Part shown: positions 32,431 through 40,680 of the stretch, piece after piece
Position numbering within the stretch: position 1 is the first letter of the stretch
Layout: the number at the start of each line of letters is the position of its first letter
Assembly (NCBI RefSeq): GCF_000379125.1
Contig: NZ_KB900626.1
Location: 1,397,748 to 1,461,747, forward strand
Direction of reading: 5' to 3'
Source: Methylosinus sp. LW4
Lineage (GTDB): Bacteria > Pseudomonadota > Alphaproteobacteria > Rhizobiales > Beijerinckiaceae
DNA: 64,000 bases
Made by a program: the position numbers and the translations under genes
The notes under the pieces: generated by a model
Databases searched by the model: none
Seen by the model: the letters and a program-made list of their open reading frames with translations, nothing else
What the model was told of the DNA's origin: nothing

Positions 32431-33110
32431 TGGCGTTCGAATCTTTCATCACCGTCCAAACGCCGGCCGCCGATCTCAATCTGCTCACGATAGAGCAGCT
32501 GCGCGCCGCGGCCGGCGTCTCGGACGGCTCGAAAGACACCGCATTGAAGGCGCTCGGCGCCCGCGTCTCCTCCGCCATCACCGCGGCATGCCGCGTCGCC
32601 GACGATGGGATCAATCCGCCGACGCTGCGCAAGGAGACGATCCTCGAGACCTTTCGCCGCCCGTCCTATTGGGCGAAGGGCTCCTGGCCTTTCGCGGATA
32701 GCGAGATGCAGCGCCACAGCCTCATATTGGCGCGTCGTCCCGCCGTCTCCGTCGCCTCGGTCATCGTCGATGGAACGACGCTCGACGCCACGCAATATGA
32801 GCTTCACGCCGCCGACGGAATTCTCGTGCGCCTCTCCGGCGATCAGCCGACCGCATGGCTGAATTGGAAGATCATCGTCACCTATGACGCCGGCTTCGCC
32901 ACAGTGCGCGACGATCTCGCCCTCGTCGCCAGCCAGCTCGCGCAAATCCTCTGGTGGCAGGACGGCCGCGACCCCAACCAAAAGGTCGATTATGTCGACG
33001 GCGTTGGGCGCAGCGAGTGGTTCGCAAACCCGCATCTCGGCGATCTCGTCCCGGCGTCGCTCATCGGCGCCCTCGACGCCGCCGGCTATGTCAACCACAT
33101 TCCGGGGTGA
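32430..33110 (+). CDS. Head-tail connector protein (HK97 gp6/phiE125 gp8-like)
   Basis: It is 226 aa. The helical N-terminus (LLTIEQLRAAAGVSDGSKDT, ALGARVSSAITAACRVADDG), the central strand part (VSVASVIVDGTTLDATQYEL), and VTYDAGFATVRDDLALVASQ are typical of adaptor proteins that dock under the portal. It overlaps the preceding stop by one base. Confidence 0.85.
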   Translation: MAFESFITVQTPAADLNLLTIEQLRAAAGVSDGSKDTALKALGARVSSAITAACRVADDGINPPTLRKETILETFRRPSYWAKGSWPFADSEMQRHSLILARRPAVSVASVIVDGTTLDATQYELHAADGILVRLSGDQPTAWLNWKIIVTYDAGFATVRDDLALVASQLAQILWWQDGRDPNQKVDYVDGVGRSEWFANPHLGDLVPASLIGALDAAGYVNHIPG

Positions 33111-33113
33111 GGC

Positions 33114-33467
33114 ATGATCGAGGCTCTGGTCTCCCATATCTTCGCGCTGCGCAATCTCGCGCATCTCGCGCATTGGTCCACGGGCAATTACGCGGCGCAT
33201 ATGGCGCTCGGCGATTTCTACGAGGAGATCGTCGAGAAGATCGACGCCATCGTCGAAATCTACCAGGGCCGCAACGCGCTCATCGGCCCCGTGCCGCCGC
33301 TCGTCTTCGACGACGCCGATATCATCCCGCGCATTCGCGAAGAGATGGACTGGCTTTCCGCCAATCGCGCCGCCATCGCCGCCGGTGACGAAGTGATCGG
33401 CAATCAGCTCGACGAGCTCGGCGCGATCTTCGGCCGCGCACTCTACAAGCTCCGCTTCCTGTCGTGA
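33114..33467 (+). CDS. Ferritin/Dps-like phage protein (DUF5856-like)
   Basis: It is 117 aa, all helical. LAHLAHWSTGNYAAHMALGD, then FYEEIVEKIDAIVEIYQGRN, resemble the H...H...D/E pattern of Dps and ferritin-like four-helix proteins. The motif spacing (HWSTG, H, D) is that of the Dps ferroxidase region. It is encoded among head connector genes. Whether it is in the virion or binds iron is unknown. Confidence 0.65.
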   Translation: MIEALVSHIFALRNLAHLAHWSTGNYAAHMALGDFYEEIVEKIDAIVEIYQGRNALIGPVPPLVFDDADIIPRIREEMDWLSANRAAIAAGDEVIGNQLDELGAIFGRALYKLRFLS

Positions 33468-33474
33468 GGGCGAA

Positions 33475-33747
33475 ATGAGCATCAAAAACATCTTCAAAAA
33501 TCTCTCCGCCGGCCGCACCTCTCCGCCGTCGGCGCATATCGCCGTGACGCCCAGCGATACGGTCGATCTGGAATTCGTCACGCAATCGCTCTATGTGGGC
33601 GGCGCCGGAAATGTCGCCGTGGTGAGCATCGACGGCGATACTGTCACCTATGTTTCAAACGGCGGCTACATCATCGGCGAATTTACGCGCGTCCTATCGA
33701 CCGGAACGACCGCCACCAATATCATCGCAGCCGGCCGGCGCGCGTGA
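33475..33747 (+). CDS. Small structural protein, paralog of the one at 49614
   Basis: It is 90 aa. AVTPSDTVDLEFVTQSLYVG, AVVSIDGDTVTYV and RVLSTGTTATNIIA match the pattern of the 86-aa protein at 49614-49874. Members of this family sit among virion genes in many alphaproteobacterial phages, probably as a small beta-barrel decoration or spike part. Confidence 0.7.
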   Translation: MSIKNIFKNLSAGRTSPPSAHIAVTPSDTVDLEFVTQSLYVGGAGNVAVVSIDGDTVTYVSNGGYIIGEFTRVLSTGTTATNIIAAGRRA

Positions 33748-33977
33748 TGCTCAGCTTTCTCCGCGCACTCTTCGCATGGCGCCTCGTCGCCGAGCATGGC
33801 CGCTACGCCTATTTCGAGAACGACGTGGCCGGCGCACGAGAAGCCCATGTCATTCTCCGCAATGGCGGCACGCATCCCGCTCATCGTCGCTGGCTCGCTG
33901 GCGGGGATTGGTCCTATGAGCGTCCGCCGCCGCCGAGGTCGCAATCCGGCGTGAAAAGCATTGGAGCCGCACGCTGA
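33747..33977 (+). CDS. Hypothetical protein
   Basis: It is 76 aa from the ATG overlapping the preceding stop (GTG at 33744 is the alternative). FLRALFAWRLVAEHGRYAYF and ILRNGGTHPAHRRWLAGGDW are the main segments. It is basic overall and without a known domain. Confidence 0.5.
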   Translation: MLSFLRALFAWRLVAEHGRYAYFENDVAGAREAHVILRNGGTHPAHRRWLAGGDWSYERPPPPRSQSGVKSIGAAR

Positions 33978-34384
33978 TGGACTCCCCCAACGTCTACAGC
34001 CTCACCGCCTCCGTCACCGCGGCGGGAACGGTGGTGAGCGAGTGGATCACGGGCCTCGAGGGGATGCTCGCCCTCGCCGCCTCCATCCAATTCGCCTATG
34101 GCTCCGGCGGCTCGTCCTGCCGGGTGTATCTGCAGACGTCATTCGATAGCGGCGCCACGGCCCAGGACGTCGCATGCGCCGCCTTCGCCACCGCGGCCGC
34201 GACGAAGCAGTTCAACCTTTCCGCGCTGACGCCCGTCATATTGCCGGTCGCCTCGCCGACCGATGGAACCATGCCGGATAACACGGCCCAGGACGGAATC
34301 CTCGGCCCGCGCTACCGGCTCAAAATCATCTCGACCGGCACTTACGCCGGAACGCAGGTCACAGCGAGGCTCAACGCGCGATGA
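33977..34384 (+). CDS. Putative structural protein
   Basis: It is 135 aa, beta-rich (VYSLTASVTAAGTVVSEWIT, SSCRVYLQTSFDSGATAQDV, GPRYRLKIISTGTYAGTQVT). The pattern resembles small virion proteins and, loosely, the protein at 31119. It overlaps its neighbours by 1 and 4 nt. No further assignment is possible. Confidence 0.6.
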   Translation: MDSPNVYSLTASVTAAGTVVSEWITGLEGMLALAASIQFAYGSGGSSCRVYLQTSFDSGATAQDVACAAFATAAATKQFNLSALTPVILPVASPTDGTMPDNTAQDGILGPRYRLKIISTGTYAGTQVTARLNAR

Positions 34385-34599
34385 TTGCGGGATGCGCGAT
34401 GAGCGAGGAAAGCGCGCGTCTCGTCGCCATGCTCAACGCGCTCGCATGGTGGATTTTCGCTTGCGGACTTCTCGCCTTCGTCATGACCGAGATCGTCTAT
34501 CACATTCGCGCGGCCATCTGGGCGCGCCGGCGCATCGGCTCTCTGTCGAGCGAAAATCTCCGCGCCGCGCTGAAAGATAAAGGGACGAACGATGCGTAG
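34381..34599 (+). CDS. Small single-pass membrane protein
   Basis: It is 72 aa. One clear membrane helix (MLNALAWWIFACGLLAFVMT) is followed by a basic cytosolic segment (HIRAAIWARRRIG). A membrane protein amid head-tail connector genes is unusual. It may be a moron or an assembly factor. Confidence 0.55.
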   Translation: MIAGCAMSEESARLVAMLNALAWWIFACGLLAFVMTEIVYHIRAAIWARRRIGSLSSENLRAALKDKGTNDA

Positions 34600-34912
34600 A
34601 GCCTATATCGATATTGTCGTGGAATTGCTGCGCAAAGAAGCCGTCGACCTCCTGGCGAATGCCGGACTTGCGATCATCGGAAGCGCATATTTCGACCATC
34701 GGGGCGTGATCCGCCTCATGATCGAAGGCGACGCCCTCGGAGCAGAATTCGAGGTCGATGAGGGAACCATTCCGAAAGTCGCCAATCTGTTCCTTGTCGA
34801 GCATATGCGCGAGGGCGTGCGCTCGGCGGAAATCGATCGCTTTCAAGTGACCTCCTTGCAGCCGATCCCCATTTGCACTTGCAACAAGTCTGGGTGGGGC
34901 GTCATCGTATGA
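34592..34912 (+). CDS. Hypothetical protein
   Basis: It is 106 aa. VVELLRKEAVDLLANAGLAI, then FDHRGVIRLMIEGDAL and GTIPKVANLFLVEHMREGV, suggest a small alpha/beta protein. The C-terminus has a CTC motif near the end. It lies between the membrane protein and the head-closure gene. Function unknown. Confidence 0.52.
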   Translation: MRRAYIDIVVELLRKEAVDLLANAGLAIIGSAYFDHRGVIRLMIEGDALGAEFEVDEGTIPKVANLFLVEHMREGVRSAEIDRFQVTSLQPIPICTCNKSGWGVIV

Positions 34913-35304
34913 CCCCCGCGCAAGCCCGCTCCTCCCTCGATCGCATGCTCCGCCAGGCGGGCCAGACGGTCACGCTCACGCGCTATCATGGCGTCCAGCG
35001 CGTCCCCGTCTCGGTGGAGCTGCGCGCCCATATCGTCGACTACAAGCCGGAGCAGATCGCCGCCGACTCCAGCCTGCGCACGGGCGACCGCAAGGCGATC
35101 ATGTCGACGACTGAAATCGACGCCGCGCAATGGCCCGGCGCCGTGCCGGACGATCAGCGCCAGCCCGGTGACGCGCGCGTCCCGCGCCATGCCGACACGA
35201 TCACGACGCCGGAAGGCAAGGTCTACACGGTCGTCGACGGCCACGAGGCGATCCGCCTCGGCGCGGATAGCGAGCTGATCCGCATCGAAGCGCAGGTGCG
35301 CTGA
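34909..35304 (+). CDS. Head closure (stopper) protein candidate
   Basis: It is 131 aa from the ATG overlapping the upstream stop. SLDRMLRQAGQTVTLTRYHG, then VPVSVELRAHIVDYKPEQI and a short barrel ending LIRIEAQVR, fit the beta-barrel stoppers (SPP1 gp16-like) found between connectors and tail terminator. The assignment rests on size, pattern and order. Confidence 0.7.
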   Translation: MTPAQARSSLDRMLRQAGQTVTLTRYHGVQRVPVSVELRAHIVDYKPEQIAADSSLRTGDRKAIMSTTEIDAAQWPGAVPDDQRQPGDARVPRHADTITTPEGKVYTVVDGHEAIRLGADSELIRIEAQVR

Positions 35305-35305
35305 C

Positions 35306-35725
35306 ATGGCCCCCGATGACGTCGTCGCATTCTTCCGCGGCGCAATCGAAAGCTATTGGACCTTCACCTTGGTCAAATGGCCCAATGAGCAGCCCTTCGA
35401 TCCCAATTCGCAGCCCTATCTCGAGTTGCAATTCCCGCTCTATCGCGAGCAGCTCGCCAGCATGGGCGCGCCGGGCGCCGATTATCTCGCCGGCGAGGGC
35501 GCGGCGCATATCGCGCTGCTCACGCCCATCGGCGGCGGCCTGCAGGGCGCCTCGTCCGAGCAATGGCAGACGCGCTTCAACACGCTGATCGCGTCGCTGC
35601 GGCCCAAGGTGTTCGCCAATGGCCTCGGCCAGACATTCGAGGCGCAGACGTCCGCTTCCTATGAGGACGACGGCTATTTCGTCCGCAGCACAGCCATCGC
35701 CTACGCCTACCAGAAATTCGGCTGA
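35306..35725 (+). CDS. Tail terminator protein candidate
   Basis: It is 139 aa. VVAFFRGAIESYWTFTLVKW, PYLELQFPLYREQL, and WQTRFNTLIASLRPKVFANG fit a tail terminator (lambda U/DUF4128-like) that caps the tail tube. It directly precedes the tail tube gene. Confidence 0.72.
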   Translation: MAPDDVVAFFRGAIESYWTFTLVKWPNEQPFDPNSQPYLELQFPLYREQLASMGAPGADYLAGEGAAHIALLTPIGGGLQGASSEQWQTRFNTLIASLRPKVFANGLGQTFEAQTSASYEDDGYFVRSTAIAYAYQKFG

Positions 35726-35752
35726 CGGCCGCAGCAAGAGAGGGTCCGCCCC

Positions 35753-36700
35753 ATGGCGCTTTTTCCATCCCGCATTGTCCAAGTCGCCACCGTCCCCGAG
35801 GTCACCTGGGGCGTCATTCCCACCTCGCCGACCTTCCAGATCGAGCGCTTCCTCCCCGGCGACGGCCTGCAGACGAAAAAGGGAACGCAGGCGATCGAGG
35901 AGCTGCATGTCGATCCCAATGTGCGCGATCACATTCAGCTCAAGCAGGACGTCGACGGCTCGCATGATTTCATTCTGAGCTACGGCACCAACGGCGATCT
36001 GTGGTGGACGCGCATCTTGCGTAACGGCACATGGGCCACCAATGTGCTGGTCAACGGAATGACGCGCGTTCCCTTCACGCTCGAGGAGAAATTCCTCGCC
36101 GGCGCCGCGGCGGGCTATCGCCGCTTCAGGGGCGTCGAGGTCGACAAGGCGGCCATTCGCTTCGAGGCGCGCAAGGAGGTCCGCGCGACTCTCTCCTTTG
36201 TCGGGCAGGCCGAGAATGTCGCCGCCACCGCCGCCCTCTCCGGCGCCACTTACACGGCCGCAGAAACCAACGCGCTGTCCACCGGCAATACGATCGTGGC
36301 CAACGCCTTCATGGGCCTCGGCACGCTGCCGACGCTCAATTCCGTCGAGCTCGATATCGACCATGGAATTCAACCGGTCGAGGCGCTCGGCTCACTCTAT
36401 CGCGCCGATCAATTGCCCGACCTCACGCGCGTCACCGGCAAGATCACCGGCTTCATTCTCGCCGCCTCGCCCGGCGACGTCACTGATCTCAGTCTCAACC
36501 ACGCCAGCGGCGATATCAATTTCACCGTTGGCTCAGTCGCCAACAACAAATACACGCTCGATCTGCCCTTCGTCCGCATCACCGACGCCAAGGTGCTCGG
36601 CATGGGGACGTCCGGCGCTCTGCGCTTCGAGGTCGATTTCGCCGCCGATTACGACTCCTCCACCGGCGGCTCGATCAAGGTCACGCGGAGCGTCGCATGA
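35753..36700 (+). CDS. Major tail (tube) protein
   Basis: It is 315 aa. It starts PSRIVQVATVPEVTWGVIPT, a common beginning of siphovirus tube proteins. A C-terminal Ig-like part includes LTRVTGKITGFILAASPGD and NNKYTLDLPFVRITDAKVLG. It is encoded between the terminator and the tail chaperone, as expected. Confidence 0.85.
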   Translation: MALFPSRIVQVATVPEVTWGVIPTSPTFQIERFLPGDGLQTKKGTQAIEELHVDPNVRDHIQLKQDVDGSHDFILSYGTNGDLWWTRILRNGTWATNVLVNGMTRVPFTLEEKFLAGAAAGYRRFRGVEVDKAAIRFEARKEVRATLSFVGQAENVAATAALSGATYTAAETNALSTGNTIVANAFMGLGTLPTLNSVELDIDHGIQPVEALGSLYRADQLPDLTRVTGKITGFILAASPGDVTDLSLNHASGDINFTVGSVANNKYTLDLPFVRITDAKVLGMGTSGALRFEVDFAADYDSSTGGSIKVTRSVA

Positions 36701-36879
36701 AGACGGTCGAAATCACCGCCACTTTCGAATTCTACCCGGACGGCTCGGAAGCAACCAAGCGCGTCTATTCCCTCGGCGCGACGCCGGAGCTCTCCGACGC
36801 CGACGCCGATCTCTTCATCGCCAAAGGGCTGGCGCAGCTTCCGGCCGCGCCCACGCCGCAAGAGAAAGCAGCAGAATAA
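36697..36879 (+). CDS. Small tail-module protein
   Basis: It is 60 aa (KTVEITATFEFYPDGSEATK ... ADLFIAKGLAQLPA). It overlaps the tube gene by 4 nt and the tail chaperone start by one base. The C-terminal helix resembles the FI/tail-accessory type of short proteins. No firm function. Confidence 0.55.
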   Translation: MKTVEITATFEFYPDGSEATKRVYSLGATPELSDADADLFIAKGLAQLPAAPTPQEKAAE

Positions 36880-37304
36880 TGGACATCGGCAATATCGACG
36901 CCGCGCAAGACGCGATCGACCTCGGCGCATGGATCGACAGCCCCTCTTTCCCCGGCGTCGCCTGGCGCGTGCGCGGCTCCAACAACGCCGATGCGAAGCG
37001 CCTGCGCGAGAAGCTCATCTCCGCCGTGCCGCGCGCCGAGCGCCTGAATGGCCTTGCGGATGAGGCGCGCGCCCGTATCGAAGCGCAGGTGATCGCCGAG
37101 ACGATCCTGCTCGATGCGCGCGGTCTCACCTCCGGCGGCGCGCCGCTCGGTATTGGCGATGTGAAAGCGCAGCTCTCCACGCCCAAGCGCGGCCCGCTGC
37201 TGCGCGCCGATATCGGCGCCGCCGCGGCGCTGGTCGGCGAGGAGCAGCTCGCCGCGGTGGAGGACGACGCAAAAAACTCGTCGGCCGCCTCCGTTGGGAA
37301 CTGA
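36879..37304 (+). CDS. Tail assembly chaperone, short form (G-like)
   Basis: It is 141 aa in the zero frame (IDSPSFPGVAWRVRGSNNAD, RLREKLISAVPRAERLNGLA). It lies between tail tube and tape measure, the place of lambda G. A slippery heptamer at 37271-37277, eight codons before the stop, allows -1 frameshifting into a longer form. It binds the tape measure during tail assembly. Confidence 0.82.
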   Translation: MDIGNIDAAQDAIDLGAWIDSPSFPGVAWRVRGSNNADAKRLREKLISAVPRAERLNGLADEARARIEAQVIAETILLDARGLTSGGAPLGIGDVKAQLSTPKRGPLLRADIGAAAALVGEEQLAAVEDDAKNSSAASVGN

Positions 37305-37618
37305 CGTGGGGCGATTGGACCGAGTGGCTGGAAAGCCTTTCGGCGGAAGGCGAGACGCCGGCCCCGCTCCGCGACCGGCCGGAGCTGCCGGAGCGCCTCG
37401 CCCCTCTCTATGAGGCATTCGGCGCTCTGGGCGGCGATCGTCACCTCGGCGTCGGCGGCGCGGGCGCCATCCCCTTCCTCGCGATCGACGCCTATGCGCG
37501 GCGCTATCGCATAGAGGATGCGGACCAGTTCCGGCGCTTCCATGTGCTGCTCACGCGCATGGACGCCGCCTATCTCGAATGGGCGGCCGAGCGCGCGCGC
37601 AAGCCGGCGGAGACATGA
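36879..37618 (+). CDS. Tail assembly chaperone, frameshifted long form (GT-like)
   Basis: After -1 slippage on A-AAA-AAC the reading continues LVGRLRWELTWGDWTEWLES to a stop at 37616-37618, for about 246 aa. The T extension (about 113 aa) contains PLYEAFGALGGDRHLGVGGA and ends ERARKPAET. It has no start codon of its own in a good context, which supports synthesis by frameshift only, as for lambda GT. Confidence 0.82.
37271..37277 (+). promoter_or_regulatory. Programmed -1 ribosomal frameshift site A-AAA-AAC
   Basis: It is an exact X-XXY-YYZ heptamer in the right phase: zero-frame codons are gcA AAA AAC. It lies near the 3' end of the G-like gene, and the -1 frame is open for 113 further codons. 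GC-rich sequence follows that could form a stimulatory structure. Confidence 0.88.
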
Positions 37619-38292
37619 TGGCGGCCTCCCTCAAGCTGACGCCGATCAACACCAAGCTCGTCTTCTCCGGCGATGGCGCGGCGTCGCCGGAGACCATCGG
37701 CAAGGCCTTCGCGCGCATGGCGCGGGAGGATATCGCCAAGGTCGACCGCGACAACGCCCAGGCCGCCGGCGGCGCGCTGCGGCGCACGGATTATGTCGCC
37801 GGCGCCGAGGTCGCCGCCATCCCGGATTTCGTCGACCCGGAATCGACGATCTCGGCCCGCTGGGAAGTCGCATCCGGCGCGGTCGCTTACGCCGAGAGCC
37901 TGCTCGAGGTCGCAGGCCCTCGGCGCAGCGGCGCCTATCGCAAGCAGCATGCGATCTATGCCGACGGCGTCGCCGTCGCCAGCGTGGCCGATGTGCCGCC
38001 CGGCGCGCGCGAGGTGCTCATCGTCTCGCTCGTCCCCTATGCGCGCAAGATCGAGCGGGGCCGAAAGAAATACGCGCCCGGCGCGGTCTATCAATCGGTC
38101 GCCGCGCTCGTCGCCGCGCGCTACGGCAATGTGGCGCGCGTGAAATTCACCTTCGCCGCGCCGGAAGGTCCGGCCCCCGCGCTGGACGCATGGGCCGCCA
38201 GCCGCAGCTCCGCCGTCTCCAATTCGCGCAAGCGCCGCGCGCAGATCGCCAAGGATCTGCGCAACCCCGCCATCCTCATCTATCTCACCTGA
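37618..38292 (+). CDS. Hypothetical tail-module protein
   Basis: It is 224 aa, with the start overlapping the GT stop (an in-frame ATG at 37615 is adjacent). FARMAREDIAKVDRDNAQAA, then VASGAVAYAESLLEVAGPRR, VSLVPYARKIERGRKKYAPG, and RYGNVARVKFTF are the main segments. The YARKIERG part recalls neck or tail-completion proteins. It lies just before the tape measure. No secure family. Confidence 0.6.
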   Translation: MAASLKLTPINTKLVFSGDGAASPETIGKAFARMAREDIAKVDRDNAQAAGGALRRTDYVAGAEVAAIPDFVDPESTISARWEVASGAVAYAESLLEVAGPRRSGAYRKQHAIYADGVAVASVADVPPGAREVLIVSLVPYARKIERGRKKYAPGAVYQSVAALVAARYGNVARVKFTFAAPEGPAPALDAWAASRSSAVSNSRKRRAQIAKDLRNPAILIYLT

Positions 38293-38302
38293 GGGCCGCC
38301 CC

Positions 38303-40678
38303 TTGGATATCCGTCAGCTCGCCGAATATCAGCTCACGACCAAAGGCGTCGTCGAGGCTGCGGCGCAATTTGATCAGCTCGAGGCCGCGCAAAAGCGCGC
38401 CGCCTCCGGCGCCGATGTGCTGACCAAGCAGACAGAAATTCAGGAAAAATTTGTCACGCGCATCGGAACCAAGCTCGAGGCTTACGCGCGCTCGAACGAT
38501 CAGACATATAAGGCGCTCGCCAATGCAGAGCGCGGCGAGCGCTTGCTCGAAGCCGCTCGCAAGAACGGCATAGAAGTAACGCAGGCGCAGATCGCCGCCG
38601 CAGAGAAGGCGCGCGCAAAATATAACGAGCTGGCCGCCGCGGCCAATGACAACAGCATCGCAAACGGCATGGCCCGCGCCGCCGGCGAGACCGCGCGCTT
38701 CAACATCGCGCTCGATCGCCTGCAATCCTTCGCCTGGAACAATACGAGCCTCTCCGGCAATACGATCGATCGCGTCGTTCTGCCGATCCGCTCGCTCGGC
38801 GCGGCGATCGGCGGCCTGCCCGCCATCGCCGTGGCGGCCGGCGTCGCCATAGAGGCGGCGCTCGTGCTCATCGGCCATCACGCGCAGCAGACGCTCGCCG
38901 AATTGCAGGACGTCTCGCGCCAGTCCGGGCTCGGCGTCAATCAGATCGCCGGCGCGCAGATCGTCGGCGCCCGCAGCGGCCTGACGCAGGATCAGACGCG
39001 CAGCGCTTTGACCAACGCCGGCAAGGAATATGAATCCTACCGTCGCAACGAAGGCGGCGTGAAGGATACGCTCGACAAGGTCGACGAAGGCTTTCTGAAG
39101 GTTGCGGACAAGGCCAAGAGCGCCGGCGAATTCATCGATATTATCGGCGAGAAAATCCGCGCCCTCCCACGCGAGGAAGGGCTCGACCTCTCCAAAAAGC
39201 TGTTCGGCGAGGACGCCGGCGACAAGCTCTTCGCCAATATTCAGAGCGGCGCCCTATCGATGCGCGCTCTCGGCGACGAAGCGGACCGCGCCGGAACGCT
39301 CAACGAAGCCCTCGCCAAGCATGCGGAAGAGGTGCAACGGCAGATCGACGAGGCCGCCCAGGTCGCAAAGACGAAACTCCTCGTCGCCCTGCAGGACCTC
39401 GACGACCCCATGTCGCGGCTGCAGCGCGGATGGTGGAACATCGTCGGCATAATCGCCGAGGCCGCCGGCCAGGCGGGCCGCATGCGAGATATTCTCGCCA
39501 ATGGCGAGGTCGGCAAATGGGCCGGGCTACACGCCGCGGGCGGAACGTCTTTCGAAGACGCCTTCGGCAAATATCGGCGAAAAGACGCTGTGGTCGGCGC
39601 GGAAGAATATGGGCCGCCTATGCCCAAGGGCGCGCCCACGACGTCCGCCGGCGTCTCCCGCGCCCGCTACGCCGCGCGCGACGAATCCGGCTCCGGCGGC
39701 GGCGCCAGTGGCAAGAGCGACGCCGATCGCGCCGCCGAGCGTTATGAGAAAATCACCCGCGAGCTGAATAATCAGATCGATCTGCTGCGCACGCAGGGCG
39801 ACGAGCACGATCGCCTCGCCCTCAAGATCGATATCGAGAAAAAGCAGCTGGAGCTCGGAACCGGCGCGACCCAGGCGCAGAAAGACCATATCGCCGAGCT
39901 GGTGACGCAGCTCGACGCCGCCAAAAAGGCGCAGGAACGCCTCAACGAAGAGGCCAAGAAGTTCAACGAGGCCTATAGCGCCGCCGCCGGCACGATTTCG
40001 GGCGCGCTCAAGGATGTGCTCAACGGCGGCAAGCCGGGCGACGCGCTGCAAAAAGCGCTGCAATCCATCCAGGGCCAGCTCCTCGACGCCTCGCTCACGG
40101 GCGCGGGCCCCTACGCCAAGCTGCTCGGACTCAACGGCAAGGACGGCGCGGTCGGCGGCCTCTTCGGCGGCCTCGCCAGCGCGCTCGGCCTCGGCGGCAA
40201 TCAGACGACAGGGACGATGAACGTGCAGGCCGGCGTCGTGACCGTCAACGGCGGGATCGGCGCGGGCGCTGGCGGCGGCGGCCTGCTCTCCGGCCTCACC
40301 AATTGGATCGGCGGCCTCTTCGGCCAGAATGCAGACGGCACGGACAACTGGCGCGGCGGCCCGACCTGGGTCGGCGAGCGCGGCCCGGAGCTGGTCAATC
40401 TGCCGCGCGGATCCTCGGTCACGCCCAATGCGCAGAGCCTCGCCTATACGCGCTCGCTGGCGAATGACAATCGCGGCGGAGCGTCCGCCTCGCCGGTGAC
40501 GGTGAATCTCATCAAAGCGCCTCCCGGAACTGACGTGAAGCAATCGACGGACTCCCGCGGCGGCCGGCGCATCGATGTGGTCTTCGATGAGCGCATCGCC
40601 GCCGCGTCAGGCTCGCCGCAAGGCGTCGCCGTCAATCGCGGCCTCTATGGCCTCAAGCCGGTCATCACCCGGCGCTAG
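38303..40678 (+). CDS. Tail tape measure protein
   Basis: It is 791 aa from a TTG start (LDIRQLAEYQLTTKGVVEAA; no nearby ATG fits). Long coiled coils cover the N-terminal 120 and C-terminal 480-590 residues. Hydrophobic helices lie near 170-205 (GLPAIAVAAGVAIEAALVLI), and a Gly-rich end contains GGPTWVGERGPELVNLPRG, a typical tape measure tail signature. Length suggests a tail of somewhat over 100 nm by the usual 1.5 angstrom per residue rule. Confidence 0.9.
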   Translation: MDIRQLAEYQLTTKGVVEAAAQFDQLEAAQKRAASGADVLTKQTEIQEKFVTRIGTKLEAYARSNDQTYKALANAERGERLLEAARKNGIEVTQAQIAAAEKARAKYNELAAAANDNSIANGMARAAGETARFNIALDRLQSFAWNNTSLSGNTIDRVVLPIRSLGAAIGGLPAIAVAAGVAIEAALVLIGHHAQQTLAELQDVSRQSGLGVNQIAGAQIVGARSGLTQDQTRSALTNAGKEYESYRRNEGGVKDTLDKVDEGFLKVADKAKSAGEFIDIIGEKIRALPREEGLDLSKKLFGEDAGDKLFANIQSGALSMRALGDEADRAGTLNEALAKHAEEVQRQIDEAAQVAKTKLLVALQDLDDPMSRLQRGWWNIVGIIAEAAGQAGRMRDILANGEVGKWAGLHAAGGTSFEDAFGKYRRKDAVVGAEEYGPPMPKGAPTTSAGVSRARYAARDESGSGGGASGKSDADRAAERYEKITRELNNQIDLLRTQGDEHDRLALKIDIEKKQLELGTGATQAQKDHIAELVTQLDAAKKAQERLNEEAKKFNEAYSAAAGTISGALKDVLNGGKPGDALQKALQSIQGQLLDASLTGAGPYAKLLGLNGKDGAVGGLFGGLASALGLGGNQTTGTMNVQAGVVTVNGGIGAGAGGGGLLSGLTNWIGGLFGQNADGTDNWRGGPTWVGERGPELVNLPRGSSVTPNAQSLAYTRSLANDNRGGASASPVTVNLIKAPPGTDVKQSTDSRGGRRIDVVFDERIAAASGSPQGVAVNRGLYGLKPVITRR

Positions 40679-40680
40679 TC

